This document shows, piece after piece, positions 32,028 through 44,000 of a stretch of DNA of 64,000 nucleotides. Positions within the stretch are counted from its first letter, which is position 1. Each line of letters opens with the position of its first letter. The notes under the pieces are model-generated. The model was not told the origin of the DNA, did no database searches, and saw nothing but the letters and a program-made list of their open reading frames with translations. The DNA lies in NCBI RefSeq assembly GCF_000002985.6, contig NC_003283.11:3782001-3846000 (forward strand), in the 5' to 3' direction. The translations under genes and the position numbers were made by a program. The DNA comes from Caenorhabditis elegans. Its lineage: Eukaryota; Nematoda; Chromadorea; Rhabditida; Rhabditidae.

Positions 32028-35000
32028 CTAATACTGCTCCTGAGTGTCAAATTGATGGGGCTGATAGGCATGATAATACTCATCAGGGTACTGGAATGAT
32101 CTTTCGCGGGTCCGCAGCATTCGATTCCGGCGTAATGTTGAGGATTCTTGGATTGGCTGGGGCTCGACGTCTTGTGAAAAGCCGCGGAGCATCTGAGCAC
32201 GTTTTGTTGCAGCTGATTGGGCGAATGCGCTCGCCTGGCGGGATGGTGAGTTGTGAGCAGAGGTACGAGGTCCAGGCGACGTGTAAGCGGAGTGGACCTG
32301 AAAGAATTGAACATTGAAATTAATTTTTTTTAAAGATAAAATCTAGTTTCAGAATTTATTTCGGTTCAATATTTTTCCGCTGAAACAAACAAGAACACCT
32401 TTTTGTTGATAAACACCCCTAGTTTTTCACTACCACGTGTTCTCATAATACTGGTTTCAATTGGTCAGCTGACTACCCTTACATGGCATTTTCGAGGTTA
32501 TTTTTCCACTTTTTTAAGTTTGTATTGCATTTTTTTAAACGATTTTTTTGCAGGAGCCAAATAGATAGAAAATAGTCTTTAGAAGGCTTTTTTTTAAATA
32601 AACAACTAATTTTATTAGAGTTAAAAAAATAACTTGGTATAGAAGAAGCCCCCTTCTTTAAATATTTTGGAAAAATTTTCCAATATTTATTTGAGAATTT
32701 CTTTGAAAATTAAATTATTTAAAACTGCTCCGATACCGCTAAAATTTCAAAATTTCATAGAAAAAAATTTTAAAGTAAGGAAAACTCGGTTTTCACCTAT
32801 CATATTTCTGAAAGTTGTCCAAATTTTTACGAGTTTTATATGTTTGATTGTACATAATTGTTTGAAAACTGTAGGTGTTCAAACTTTAAAAAATATCAAA
32901 AATCGCAAAAAGCACTTTTTTTTTTGGAAAAATTGACAATTTACCAAAGACTTTAACTATTTGGTTTTACCTAAAAAAATGCTCAAAATTTTTCTGCTTT
33001 CTTATCTCCGTGTTCAACCATCATACATATGTATATCCCTATGTTGATGACGCATATACTCCGGTGTAATTAGCTCCGCGAGCATATCTGCATCCCTCTC
33101 TACTTTATGAAATTTCTTTCCTCTTTTGTCTCCCGCTCCCCTCCACAAGTATTCCACTAATCCTCTCTTCTGCTTCTGACTCTATATCTGCGTTTCCTCA
33201 CTATTTCTCCATCTCACGTGCGCCCATATTGATCATGTCAGGAGAGCTGCTGCTTCATCACTTTCCTTCGTCTCAAATTCTCGAACATGACATGCACAAT
33301 GGACTTGGAAATTTCCGAAAAAATTAAAGCCTATCGGCAAGTGATGTCGGCGAAATCACCGTCGGACGCTGCTTTGGTGAGTTTTATTTCGAAAATGTTT
33401 TTTCCAAAATGTTAAGTTTCAAATACTCGTTTTTTTTTAAAGACTTTTTCAAAAAAAATCCCGTTCAACCGACATCGCACGGGTTAAAATTTCCGCTGGG
33501 GTTTCATGTGAACTATGAAACCCGTGAGGCGTCGGTCGCTAATCCTACCACCCCGAAGAATTTCAAAAAATATATTTTTGGCAAACGTACAAGCCTTTTA
33601 ATTTAAGAATGATCCTTTTTGAATAAAAAAGTATTATAAATGTGTAGAAAAGTGTTTCCTCAATCTGAACATTAAATTTATTTTTCATTGAAAAGTTTAA
33701 AATAACTTCAAATAGTGTTTGAAAGTCGTCAATATCCGTTAAAAGTTTCGTAAGAATGTTTTCGACAAACGGCGACTTTGCGGCATTATATTTAATTTTT
33801 TTAAAAACTTTTCAACACAAATGAATATTATTTTCAGTTTTAACGAATATTTTTCTACACTTTCACATTAATCTTTTATTAAAAAATTTAGATTATTATA
33901 CCGAAATATCCATGAAACCCGCGTGACGTCGGGCGCTACCTCTGAAAGCCACTGTGCGCGTTTCAAATTTCAGACTGGCGGCCCGCACGGTGTCGGTCGC
34001 TTTTTTGAAAACTCATATGCCTTAGTTTTGATCTTAAAAAGCCACTTTCAGACATGGAACCTATTCGATCTCCCGAACAACATGGAACTAGCCCGCTTCT
34101 TTTCCACCTTGTCAAAAGAAGAAATGGCAAAATTCGAGCAGTGTGTGTTTGTGGATGGACAGGACCCCAAAACTTATATAAAAATGCACAAAATGGTTGA
34201 ATCCACCGCAACAATTGCCTTGAGCGAGGAAATCGAAAATAAGAGGACAATTTTGGTAGCTGAGCCAAATCGCGGCGGGGTTTCAGGTCATGAGGGGGAG
34301 ATGGCATCGACTTCGTAAGTTTTCAGAAGCAATTTTTTTGAATTCAGTAACAGTAAAATTTTCAGAAGTGGATTCCGAGACGGCTACCACCCATGCATGG
34401 ATCACACCAGTTACGCTGAGGGTCTGTTCACCGAGTCCGAAAAAGCGTGGGAACTGGAAAGGCTGTTGAAGCTTCAAAAAGAGATTGCAGAGGCGAAGAG
34501 CAAAATTGTCAAGCAGAAGAAACCCTCTATTAAAAGTGCATAGTATGTAGTCAAAAGTTTCAAGTACCCGCATCTCATTCTTTTTCATATCTTCCCAACA
34601 AAATATCATCCCCCAATCATCCCCCATCTCACCTGGTACAACGCAATATGTCCACAATTCCGAACTCTCAGCCTCTCGCAAATATCCAGTGCTTGAATTG
34701 TATTTGAAGGGTGCAGAATGCTACCGTACTCACACATAAGGATATAGGCAAATGGTCGCTGAGCCACTCCGTTTTTGTGACTGTAAATTTTTTTTTTAAA
34801 TTTTTTATTTGTTGGAAATTTTACAATGTGATATATCATACGAATAAATACTTGTATTTTTTTTGAAAATTGAAAATTCCGAAATCCCAAAGTTTTTTAT
34901 TGCATATAGAATGTCGTTTTCTAGAATTCTGAAAGTTATTTGATTCATCCTAAAAGTTTCTGAAATTTCCAGAATTTTTCAATACCGGCAATTGCCAGAA

Positions 35001-38000
35001 TTGCCGATCGCTGAAAATTTCCAAAACCGGAAATTGCCGGAATTGTCGATTGCTGAAAATTTCCAAAACCGGCAATTGCCGAAATTACCGATTGCCGAAA
35101 ATTTCCAAAACCGGCAATTGCCAAAATTGCCGATTGCTGAAAATTTCCAAAACCGGCAATTGCCGAAATTACCGATTGCCGAAAATTTCCAAAACCGGCA
35201 ATTGCCAAAATTGCCGATCGCTGAAAATTTCTAAAACCGGCAATTGCAGAAATGTGTTCAAGAGTATTCTTCAGAATTTTTGCTTTTTCATTATCCAAAA
35301 GTTTCCTAAACATTTCTAGAAAGTTCGCGAGCCTAAATTTTGTCAGCCGCTGGCCCTGCACTTACTGCGTTGGACACCTCATCAACGAGATCCTTCTCAA
35401 ATTCCACGACCTCGGTGAATGCTTGTAAATTTCGCGAGCTCCACTCCACTGCAACCATGTTTTCTCCAGATTCCCCTGTTTTCCAGCATCCTCCAGCAGC
35501 TTGAACCCAATAACAATATACCCGGAATGACGATGAGCAGGCAGACGGTATTCGCCGACGCTTGCCGTTTTTTGAATCGAGTAGACTTCGTCGTAACATC
35601 CTGAAAAATTTGCATGTGTCTTTTTCAGCGTGATAAAATTCGAGAGTAAAAAGTAATTTAATCCCTTAGACCCCTTGAAAATGTGTGACTTCCCATCAAA
35701 TTTCAAAAAATTTTCAAAGCATCAACAAATCAAACATCCGAGCTTTGAACCCTTCTGCGCTAATCCTCTCGAGAGCCCACTCGCCACCTTGAAGATTTAG
35801 GAATCAAAAAATCTCTATTTATATTTTCACCTCTTAAACTTGTTTATTCTTGTTTGGTCGGCCAATTTAAAAATTTCAGTACACTTTTCTATTTTCAGCA
35901 GTTTTTCAGATTTTAAGATTTATGAGCTCTAAACTTTTTGTAAAACGGAGGTAAATTACCGGATGTGAGCATGGAAAGTTCTTGGAAAAGGGGGAGGGCA
36001 AAACAATGAAAATGACGTGGAAGTTTATAAAGTGCCCCCGGCTACATCAAAAACTGCAGCCGACACTTTACTAGTTATTTGAGATTATATTTTGGGGGGG
36101 GGGGGGGGGGGGGGGTTTGCTAATTTTTCCTGTTTCAATCAAAGCAGCCGACACGCTACGGGATCTCTTGGCACGGGGAGCAAAACGGCAGCCGACATTT
36201 AACTGGTTTTTTTAGATTTGAAAGCATCTGGGTATCTGAAGCCGATGCAACCGACATTTTGCAAGTAATCACTGTCCATGCACTACGCGTAGCAGCCGAC
36301 AGTTCACGAGTTTTCCTATCGACTGTTTTCCAGTAGTACGCGATCCCGCTTTTCTGTCGGCTGCTACCAACAACTTTCTCTTTTTGAACCTAAGCTCCGC
36401 TATGTACACATGGGTGCCAAGGCAACAATAGCAACTATATATTTCCTCCTCCCCCCCCCCACAAAAGTTCCTTTTCCTGTCTATGACCGAGGGTCATTTA
36501 TAAAGCCCGACGAACCATAAAGACTGCCGTGTGTGGGCGAGCATTCTCTCGCCAAATCGGAAATCTGCTTAACTCGATGCGTGTAGTCCACATTTCGAAA
36601 TTGTGCAAAATGCATGTACGGGAAGAGGGCTGCAATGCAAAATTATTCGGTGTGAAAAATTGCTGAGTTCAATCTTTGCCCCAGGCGGTACTTGTTCATG
36701 GTTTTTTTTAGGAATAGTTTTTTAGGCTGAAAGGTCATTCTTACGTTTATTATCAATACATTTAAGCAAAACTGCCTCCGCAAAATCCTTCTTCTCCTGT
36801 ATGACGTGGCACTCGCTGACTGCCTTCTCGTAAGCCGGATCTTCCTGCGCAAATCTGCAACCATCATAGGTTTAATGTTAGTTTTTCACGAGACCACTAC
36901 TATTTGGAAATCTGACACCCCTCACCAAAAAAACCAAAAAAAAAAGCCCCCAATTGAGGTCACAAAATCAACTTTGAATCTTTTCTTCCTTTCACAAGTA
37001 CCTTCTCAAATTGAAATTTCTCCGTCAACCCCCACGCCTTCTCATCTGCCTAGACATGTCAAGTGATATCACCGGGAGGAATCAAAGTGTGGGAGGGCAC
37101 ACTTAAATTTCAGTTTGGCGGTGGGCTCGTCGAAACATTGGGAAATTCGATATTTAGGCGAAATGATTTATTTTTCTTATTTTTAGAATTTTTTTTGCTT
37201 GAGCATGTGATTTGTTTCTAATGGAAAAAACAATTTGTTTCGACTGAAACATATTAAATTACAGTTGAAACTGCCCCATATTTTGACGCAGGGCCATGAT
37301 TGGTAAGACACACCCACTAAGCGATCATGCAATTGGTGGGACACTAAAATTCAGGATTTTTCAAATTCCTGGTTTTTATGATTTCTTTCTCAGATTTTTC
37401 ACAAAATTTATACAGTTTAATTCTTGCAATTGGATGAAGTTTGAGACTCTAGAGAACATGCATACTTTCCACACGTCCAATTATCAATTAGGACACTCTC
37501 CACTTCTTCCGCCTTTTCCGGCCCATTTTACTGCGCAAACCGGGAATCCCTCGATTTGCAAAAGCGCACGTTTTCCATTGAGTTTTAGCGCTGCGGAAAA
37601 TTAGATCTGAAGGTTGTTTTATAGGTGTGGAGTTTGTGTAGCCTGGCTACATAGTTTTGGCCGCAGAAATGAAATAATTTTGGAAGTGCCCGACATTTAC
37701 CGGGTTTCGCTAACCCGTACATGCTCAAGCTGGTTTAGCCTGGAAGATGTCGGGTGCTTCTTCATTATTAAAATATCATTTTTCTCCATTTGAGCAGCCG
37801 ACGTCTCACGGGCTACCTATGCGACCTCCACCTGCCTCGCGTCAACCCCTTCTGTGCAGCGTGGCGCGGAACCCAAAAACTGTCGGACGCAGAATTTAGG
37901 CCGTGCCTGCCTCTCATAGAATCCCTAGCACATAGCTAAGCTGGTTTCGCCTGGAAGATGTCGGGTGCTTTTGAATAAAGCCATTTTACCGTTTCAGCAG

Positions 38001-41000
38001 CCGACACTTCATGGGCTACCTATGCAACCTCCGTCGCGTACCGCGCCTACTGCATAGTACTGTGCGGAAGTCAAAAAAAAAAATCACACTCACCCATAAC
38101 TGCAACCGGGATCCCTGGGTCCGCCGACGAATCCAATAAGTGATGAGACTTCGCTCATCTCGCCCTCCGACACATCAATGACCTCCTCTGACTTCTGAAA
38201 TACACGTCCTGACATGATGGGGGTTAAGTAAAATGAGGAATAGTTCGGCACCGGGAAGCATCCAATATCCCCCCTCCTCCGAAGTTTCCCTAGGCAACAC
38301 CGCGCTGTTCAAGAAAACATGGATTCTCAAATTTGAGCCCCCCTCCCAGCAAAAATTTATGCATTTCTTTGCAAAAAAGACTAAAAGCCAACTCAAAGAA
38401 AAATAAACGGACCACAGAATACGAATTAATAGTTGTCGGTGATCTTAGAGAAGTACGATGGTAGGCCACGTGGTTTCGAACCATGTTCATTTAGGCAGAA
38501 GAATTGGAGGGTGTTACCAGTGTGCGAACTAGTTGAGAAAAATGTGGGGTGGGTCTCCGGGCTCCCCAAGAAAGTGGGCGTGGCCTCACAAGGGTCTCAA
38601 AGAGTGAGAGACGCAGAGAGCACTGATGGTGGGGTAGGAAATTGGAGTGGGATGGGCAATTGGCTACGAAACATGGATACTTTTTTATAAATTGATGGAA
38701 TAGCAAAAGATAGCATATTTTTCCACAAAAACGAACAATTGTCTAGATTTTTTCAGACCCTTGAAATTGTAGCCTAAAACTTTACTAAACACCAATGACA
38801 AACTCCAGAAGCAGACTTGTTTACATTTTCCTCTCCCTGACAACCCAATGCGCACAAATATGTAATTTTTGGCGCCCAAATTTGGATGCTTAAGTGTCTC
38901 TGCTCAATGTACCGGAAATTTGAAGGGCGGTTTTGTGACGAAATTTTGTGACGAAATCATTACAAGTGCTCCTTTGATAGCTCTTCAAACCACCATTCAA
39001 AAAGAGACCAACGTTTTGCAAATTTGAAAATTATCCGAAAATGTGGGGCTAATTTTCCAGATGTTTCAAATAATGTTCTTTAGCTAGATGTAAGTTATTG
39101 TGATAAATTGCGCTCTTAGAAACATATGTTTTAAATTCTAAAGTTCAATGTGCAAGTTTTGAACATTTTGCAAGAAATCTAGATCAACTAATTTAAGGGG
39201 TTTAAGCTACTAAAAACTTAGAGGAGAGTGACTCAAAACTAGTTTAACTGTGTGCGGGAAAAAAATCGACGGCCAGGTAAGGTGTCGACCGCACATGGTA
39301 AGACAATGGCCAGCTAGACTGTCGGCTACTTATGGCAATGCGATGGCCAGGGAAGGTGTCGGTCGCTTATTGCAAGATGACGGCAAGCTTGGGCGTCGGC
39401 TGCTCAAAGAACAGGCGACGTCCAGCTAGGATGCCGGCTGCTCAAGACCAGGGGCCGATATTTGTCCGGAATGGTGTTTCGAAACTAAGACTGCCATGTT
39501 GGGCAGGCGCTATTTTAGGGGTCCATGATGCCTATTTATTTTATGCCTAGCTGCCTACCTACCGCCTACTTCTTCCTTTTCTCGTAGACTAAATGTAGTT
39601 TTTTACGCAAATCACATTTTCTCATTCAAATTAAAAGTGTTTCTCGTATTAGTCATAAGGTAGGCAGGCATTTCTAGACACTCACTTAAAACATATTTTT
39701 CGGTTTTTTTTTGCTTACGGACCAGTGACCACCTGATCCACTTGCAAAAAAGTATACCTAATTGAACGACCAAATCTTTACTTTTTTTTGCATTACTCTC
39801 CATTTTTTCTCATTCATTTCTAGTCCATCCACATCCGGTATTTCTCTTGTTTGCTTTACTCTCTATATTTAGGCTATATTACTTTTATTTTTAGCAGGAG
39901 GTAGAGGTAGGGCAAAGAAAAAGGGGTAAACTTTTTTCGTATAGCTCAGGAGGGAAGATGTATGGCCTCTCAGGATGAGATCTAAATTTAAAAAAACAGC
40001 TGTTAAGAGAGATAACATAGGGATTATCTTTTTCTAGAAATTCATTGGAAAATAGGAAGTGGGTCATGACAATTCCAAAAATATCTTAGTTAGATGAAAA
40101 TAAGAAAGAAAAATTTGAGGAAAAAAAATGAATGAAATTTGATAGGAATTTATTTCCAATAGAAGTGGGGGGATCGGACACACCGCCAACACCACCACGA
40201 GTTTAGAAAAGTAGGGAGAAAAATGTATTTCTGGAGGATTTAAACAGCAGTTTTCAACGTCATGACTCAATGATTCTGGGAAACCAGAACAATTTGAAAA
40301 TTTGGGAATAAAGTTCAAAAAATGGTTTTTTTTCAGTTTTTTTTTTTTCAAAAAACCTAGATTTGGAGTGAATTTTTCATATTTTTAGCTGAAAATTCGA
40401 TGCCTGGTCTCGACACGTTAAATTTTTGTTGAATTCAAAAATGAGTGCGCCTCGAAGGAGTACGGTAATTTTGTCACGAATTGTTGCTTTTGAAAAATGT
40501 TTTTTTAGTCAATAAATATATTTTCATCCTAAAAGACCGAAGGAACGAGAATTTAAAATTACTTTACTGCAGTTGCATACAACAAATATTTTCGCGTTAA
40601 GACCGGAACAAAAATTGCAAAATTTCATGTCTGCGTAATAGCAACTCAGTCAAGAGCGAGTCACGGCAACTCGGTCCAAAACCATTTCTAATCAGTAAAC
40701 TCTCAAAAACCACAACTAAATAGCTTAAAACCATTGTAAATTAGCTTATTTTTGCTAATTAGCAATGATTTTAAGCTAATTAGATGTGGTTTTTGAGAGT
40801 TTACTAATTAGAAATGGTTTTGGACCGAGTTGCCGTGACTCGCTTTTGACTGAGAAACCTTTAATTTTGGTCCAAATTACCGTTTAATTGTAGTTTGTAG
40901 TATGTGACGTCATTTTTGATAGAGGATTGCGTGGGCGGGACTCACTTTTTGCGTCACGAGACCCATCATTTTAGGGAGAAATTTAAAATTTTAAAAATTT

Positions 41001-44000
41001 CTAGTTTATAGTTTTTCTGATTTTTCAAAAGCAAAATTCTAATTTGAGTTCTCAAAAAAATTGAATTCTAAGTTTTTGGAAAATTTGAAACGAAACCGGA
41101 ATTTTAAAGTTTCAAAAATGGAAAATATGCAAATATAAATTGTTGAAAATTTTGGGAGCAAAATCTCAATTGAAATTTTTTTAGAAAATTTGTCACAAAT
41201 AATAAAACATTTAACTCCTGAAAAACTGAATGCTTACAAAAATGGGAATTTTCAATTCAAAAATTCCATTGAATAAAACAAAGTGCTACTCAAAACGTCA
41301 CCTCAACGGAAAATAAAACCAAAAATTTGAATACATTCTCCCTCTCCAGTTTATCGAAAACCCATAACTCATATTTTCCAGTGTTCCACCGCGTCACTTT
41401 TTGTTCCCCTTTTGTTTTCTCTAGGCACACCTTTTTCGGCAGTCTAACGTCATTATTTTTGGGTCACATTTGATCCACTTTTTGCGGTTGAAAGACAATA
41501 GGATTTATTAATGTTCAAGCTGTCTGCAAAGAGCCCAGTAAGCTTAACCCAAAATATTTAAGAAAATCGTCAGAACATTTGTTAAGCCGGCGTAGGAAGA
41601 CGATGTAGAAAAAATATGTCAAAAGATTTGAAGAGCAATATGAGTTCTGTCTGGCGAAACGTTGAGACTTTATTTTTTGAAATATTTTCGAAAAAAAAAG
41701 TGTGACAGAGTAGTTGGAAACAACATGGGGAATGCTTTCCGGGAGAAAAATAAATCTCGGAATTTACATAATTTTTCCTAATTTCTTAGAAAACTTTCAG
41801 TTCGTTTTTAAGAAATTTTTTGAAAAAATTAAGCCTTGTGAACTAATGGAAATAACTTGACATTAAAAAATTTTACAGAACAAAAAATTGAACAAAATTT
41901 AAACAATTTTAGATTTAAAAAACATTTTTGAGAAATTGGAAATAAGTTTGAAAGTGCATAAAATGTTTTTAAAAAATCTTTAAAGCAAAATTTAAATAAA
42001 AAAATCAGCAGGAAACCCACAATTAAATTTTTTAGAGCAAACATTCTTTAGAGAAAAATTTGCGACGGATTTTTTTTCAAAAATTATGCTAAATCTAACA
42101 TTTCATATCTAACATTTCATAAGAGTTTTCAAGTTTAATCATACTCCAAATGTTTCAAAAAAAAAATGAATATTTTCAGAGCCTCTTTTAAAAATTGAGT
42201 GTACAAATTCATTTCTAACTTTTTACACAGCAAAAAATTAAAAATAGAAAATTCTCAAAATTGACAGAAAATAAATAGAAATAATAGCGTTTCTATGTTA
42301 ACCTATTCCAAAACTCCAACTAACCTGCCGATGTACAATTATCCTCCAATAACTCATATTACAAATTTTGGAATTTTCAGTGAAAAAGTTCGAAAATCTA
42401 GTGAATTCCAACTTCCTGCCTAGTTTTCAGCTTACAGGAAAAGGAAATGAGAAGAAAGTGTCTTCAGTTCTTTTTCACTAATTCATTCAAACATGCGAAC
42501 AAAAAAGATAGAAATTGAGAAGACGGGTGTTTGTATTCTCGTTAACAAAAGCGCTGAGAAATAGGAGTGCTAAAATTTTTTGGAGTTGTGGAGTATGTAG
42601 AAGATGACAGCTGGTTTTTACCAAAAAAAGACTACCTAAGTTTGAAGGCTTTTGCCTCGCCATCAGCTTAACCTGAGCTTGATATTAGACTTTCTGCAAT
42701 TTTTGCGCCAAAACTACGGTACCCGGTCTCGGAACGACAAATTGTTGTTAAATTGAAAAAGGTGTCCGTCCTTAAAGAGTAATGTAATCTCGAATTCTCG
42801 TTGCTGCGAATTTTTAGAATTTTCAAATTTTCAGAATTTTCAAAAATATAAAAATCAATGGAAATTCCGCAGCAACAAGATGTGTTAGTAATATCAGTAC
42901 ACTTTAAAGGCGCACACCTTTTTGGATTTAACAAAAAACTTGGCATGACGAGACCGTATATATAGCGCAGAAATTGCAATGTTTGTTTCGCTGAAAAATT
43001 GAAATTTACACAATTAACCCGTTCATTTTGAAATTTGATGTGTAGAGGCGCTACGTGAGGCGCTATAGTTTTTTATACATGAAAATGGTCCGATAATTAG
43101 TTTTTTTTTAATTTTAAATTTTTGCTAATTATTTTTTCCAGTAAACTAATGCAACAAAATAATTTTAATGTTGAGGATACTATCAAAATCTGTTGAAATG
43201 CGCTTACAAAAAATTATGAACTTCTTGTTCGTAAATTCTGACCCCGCTAGTCCCCCAAAACCTTGCTGCCAAGCTTATTCTAAACTTCCTGGTCCACTCC
43301 AAGTCAGGACATCTTATCTAAAAGTTTGAAGCACAAAGAACACAGAGTCTTCATGCACCCATCAAAACAGAAAGAGAATGAGCGACGGAAAATCGTCAGG
43401 GAAACAAAAAGTGTGCGAGGGAAACGAGTGTCGTTGACAATCTTTTTCTTCCTCTCCGCTTTTTTTTGGAGCGGAACATTGAATGGCTTTCTGCATGCAT
43501 TCTGAAACAGATTCTCAACGATGGCTAGAAAAACGGCTCCGACTAGTTTTTAGTAGTTTTGAATTGGGAAAAAAGAGTGGGTGAAAATAAAATTGAGCGC
43601 ATTTTGATTTACCTGAGAGCTTAGAGTTTTATGAGCTATTTTGGGTGATTTACGAGAGTTGTGAGTCAACTGGGGATTACTGTAAATGGATATTATTTGA
43701 GCAAGAGCTTAAGCTCGTCGCAAGAAATGCCTAGTTTCAATTTAAAAAATATATAAGTAGATGAGCAGCGGCCGACAAAATGTGGGACCTCTACAGAAAG
43801 TGCCGAAATTCTGAAAATATTTTTGAAGGCGCAGTTAAACTTGCGAGATCGGCTTTAAGTTATAGAAAAATAGAAGGAATGACTAAATATATCAGTAAAA
43901 AAAAATTTAAAAATGTTTCAAAATTTTTTTTTAATTTTTGAAATTAGTGAGGGCTTAATTAATTTTTAAATTCCCGCAAAAATTCTTTTGGGGAAAAATT

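Noticed and set aside
34945..35361. Repetitive ORFs on both strands (GNFQQS.. / NFQNRQLPKLPIAE..)
   Set aside because: They read the 42-bp satellite, whose length is a multiple of three; no splice sites or unique sequence are present.
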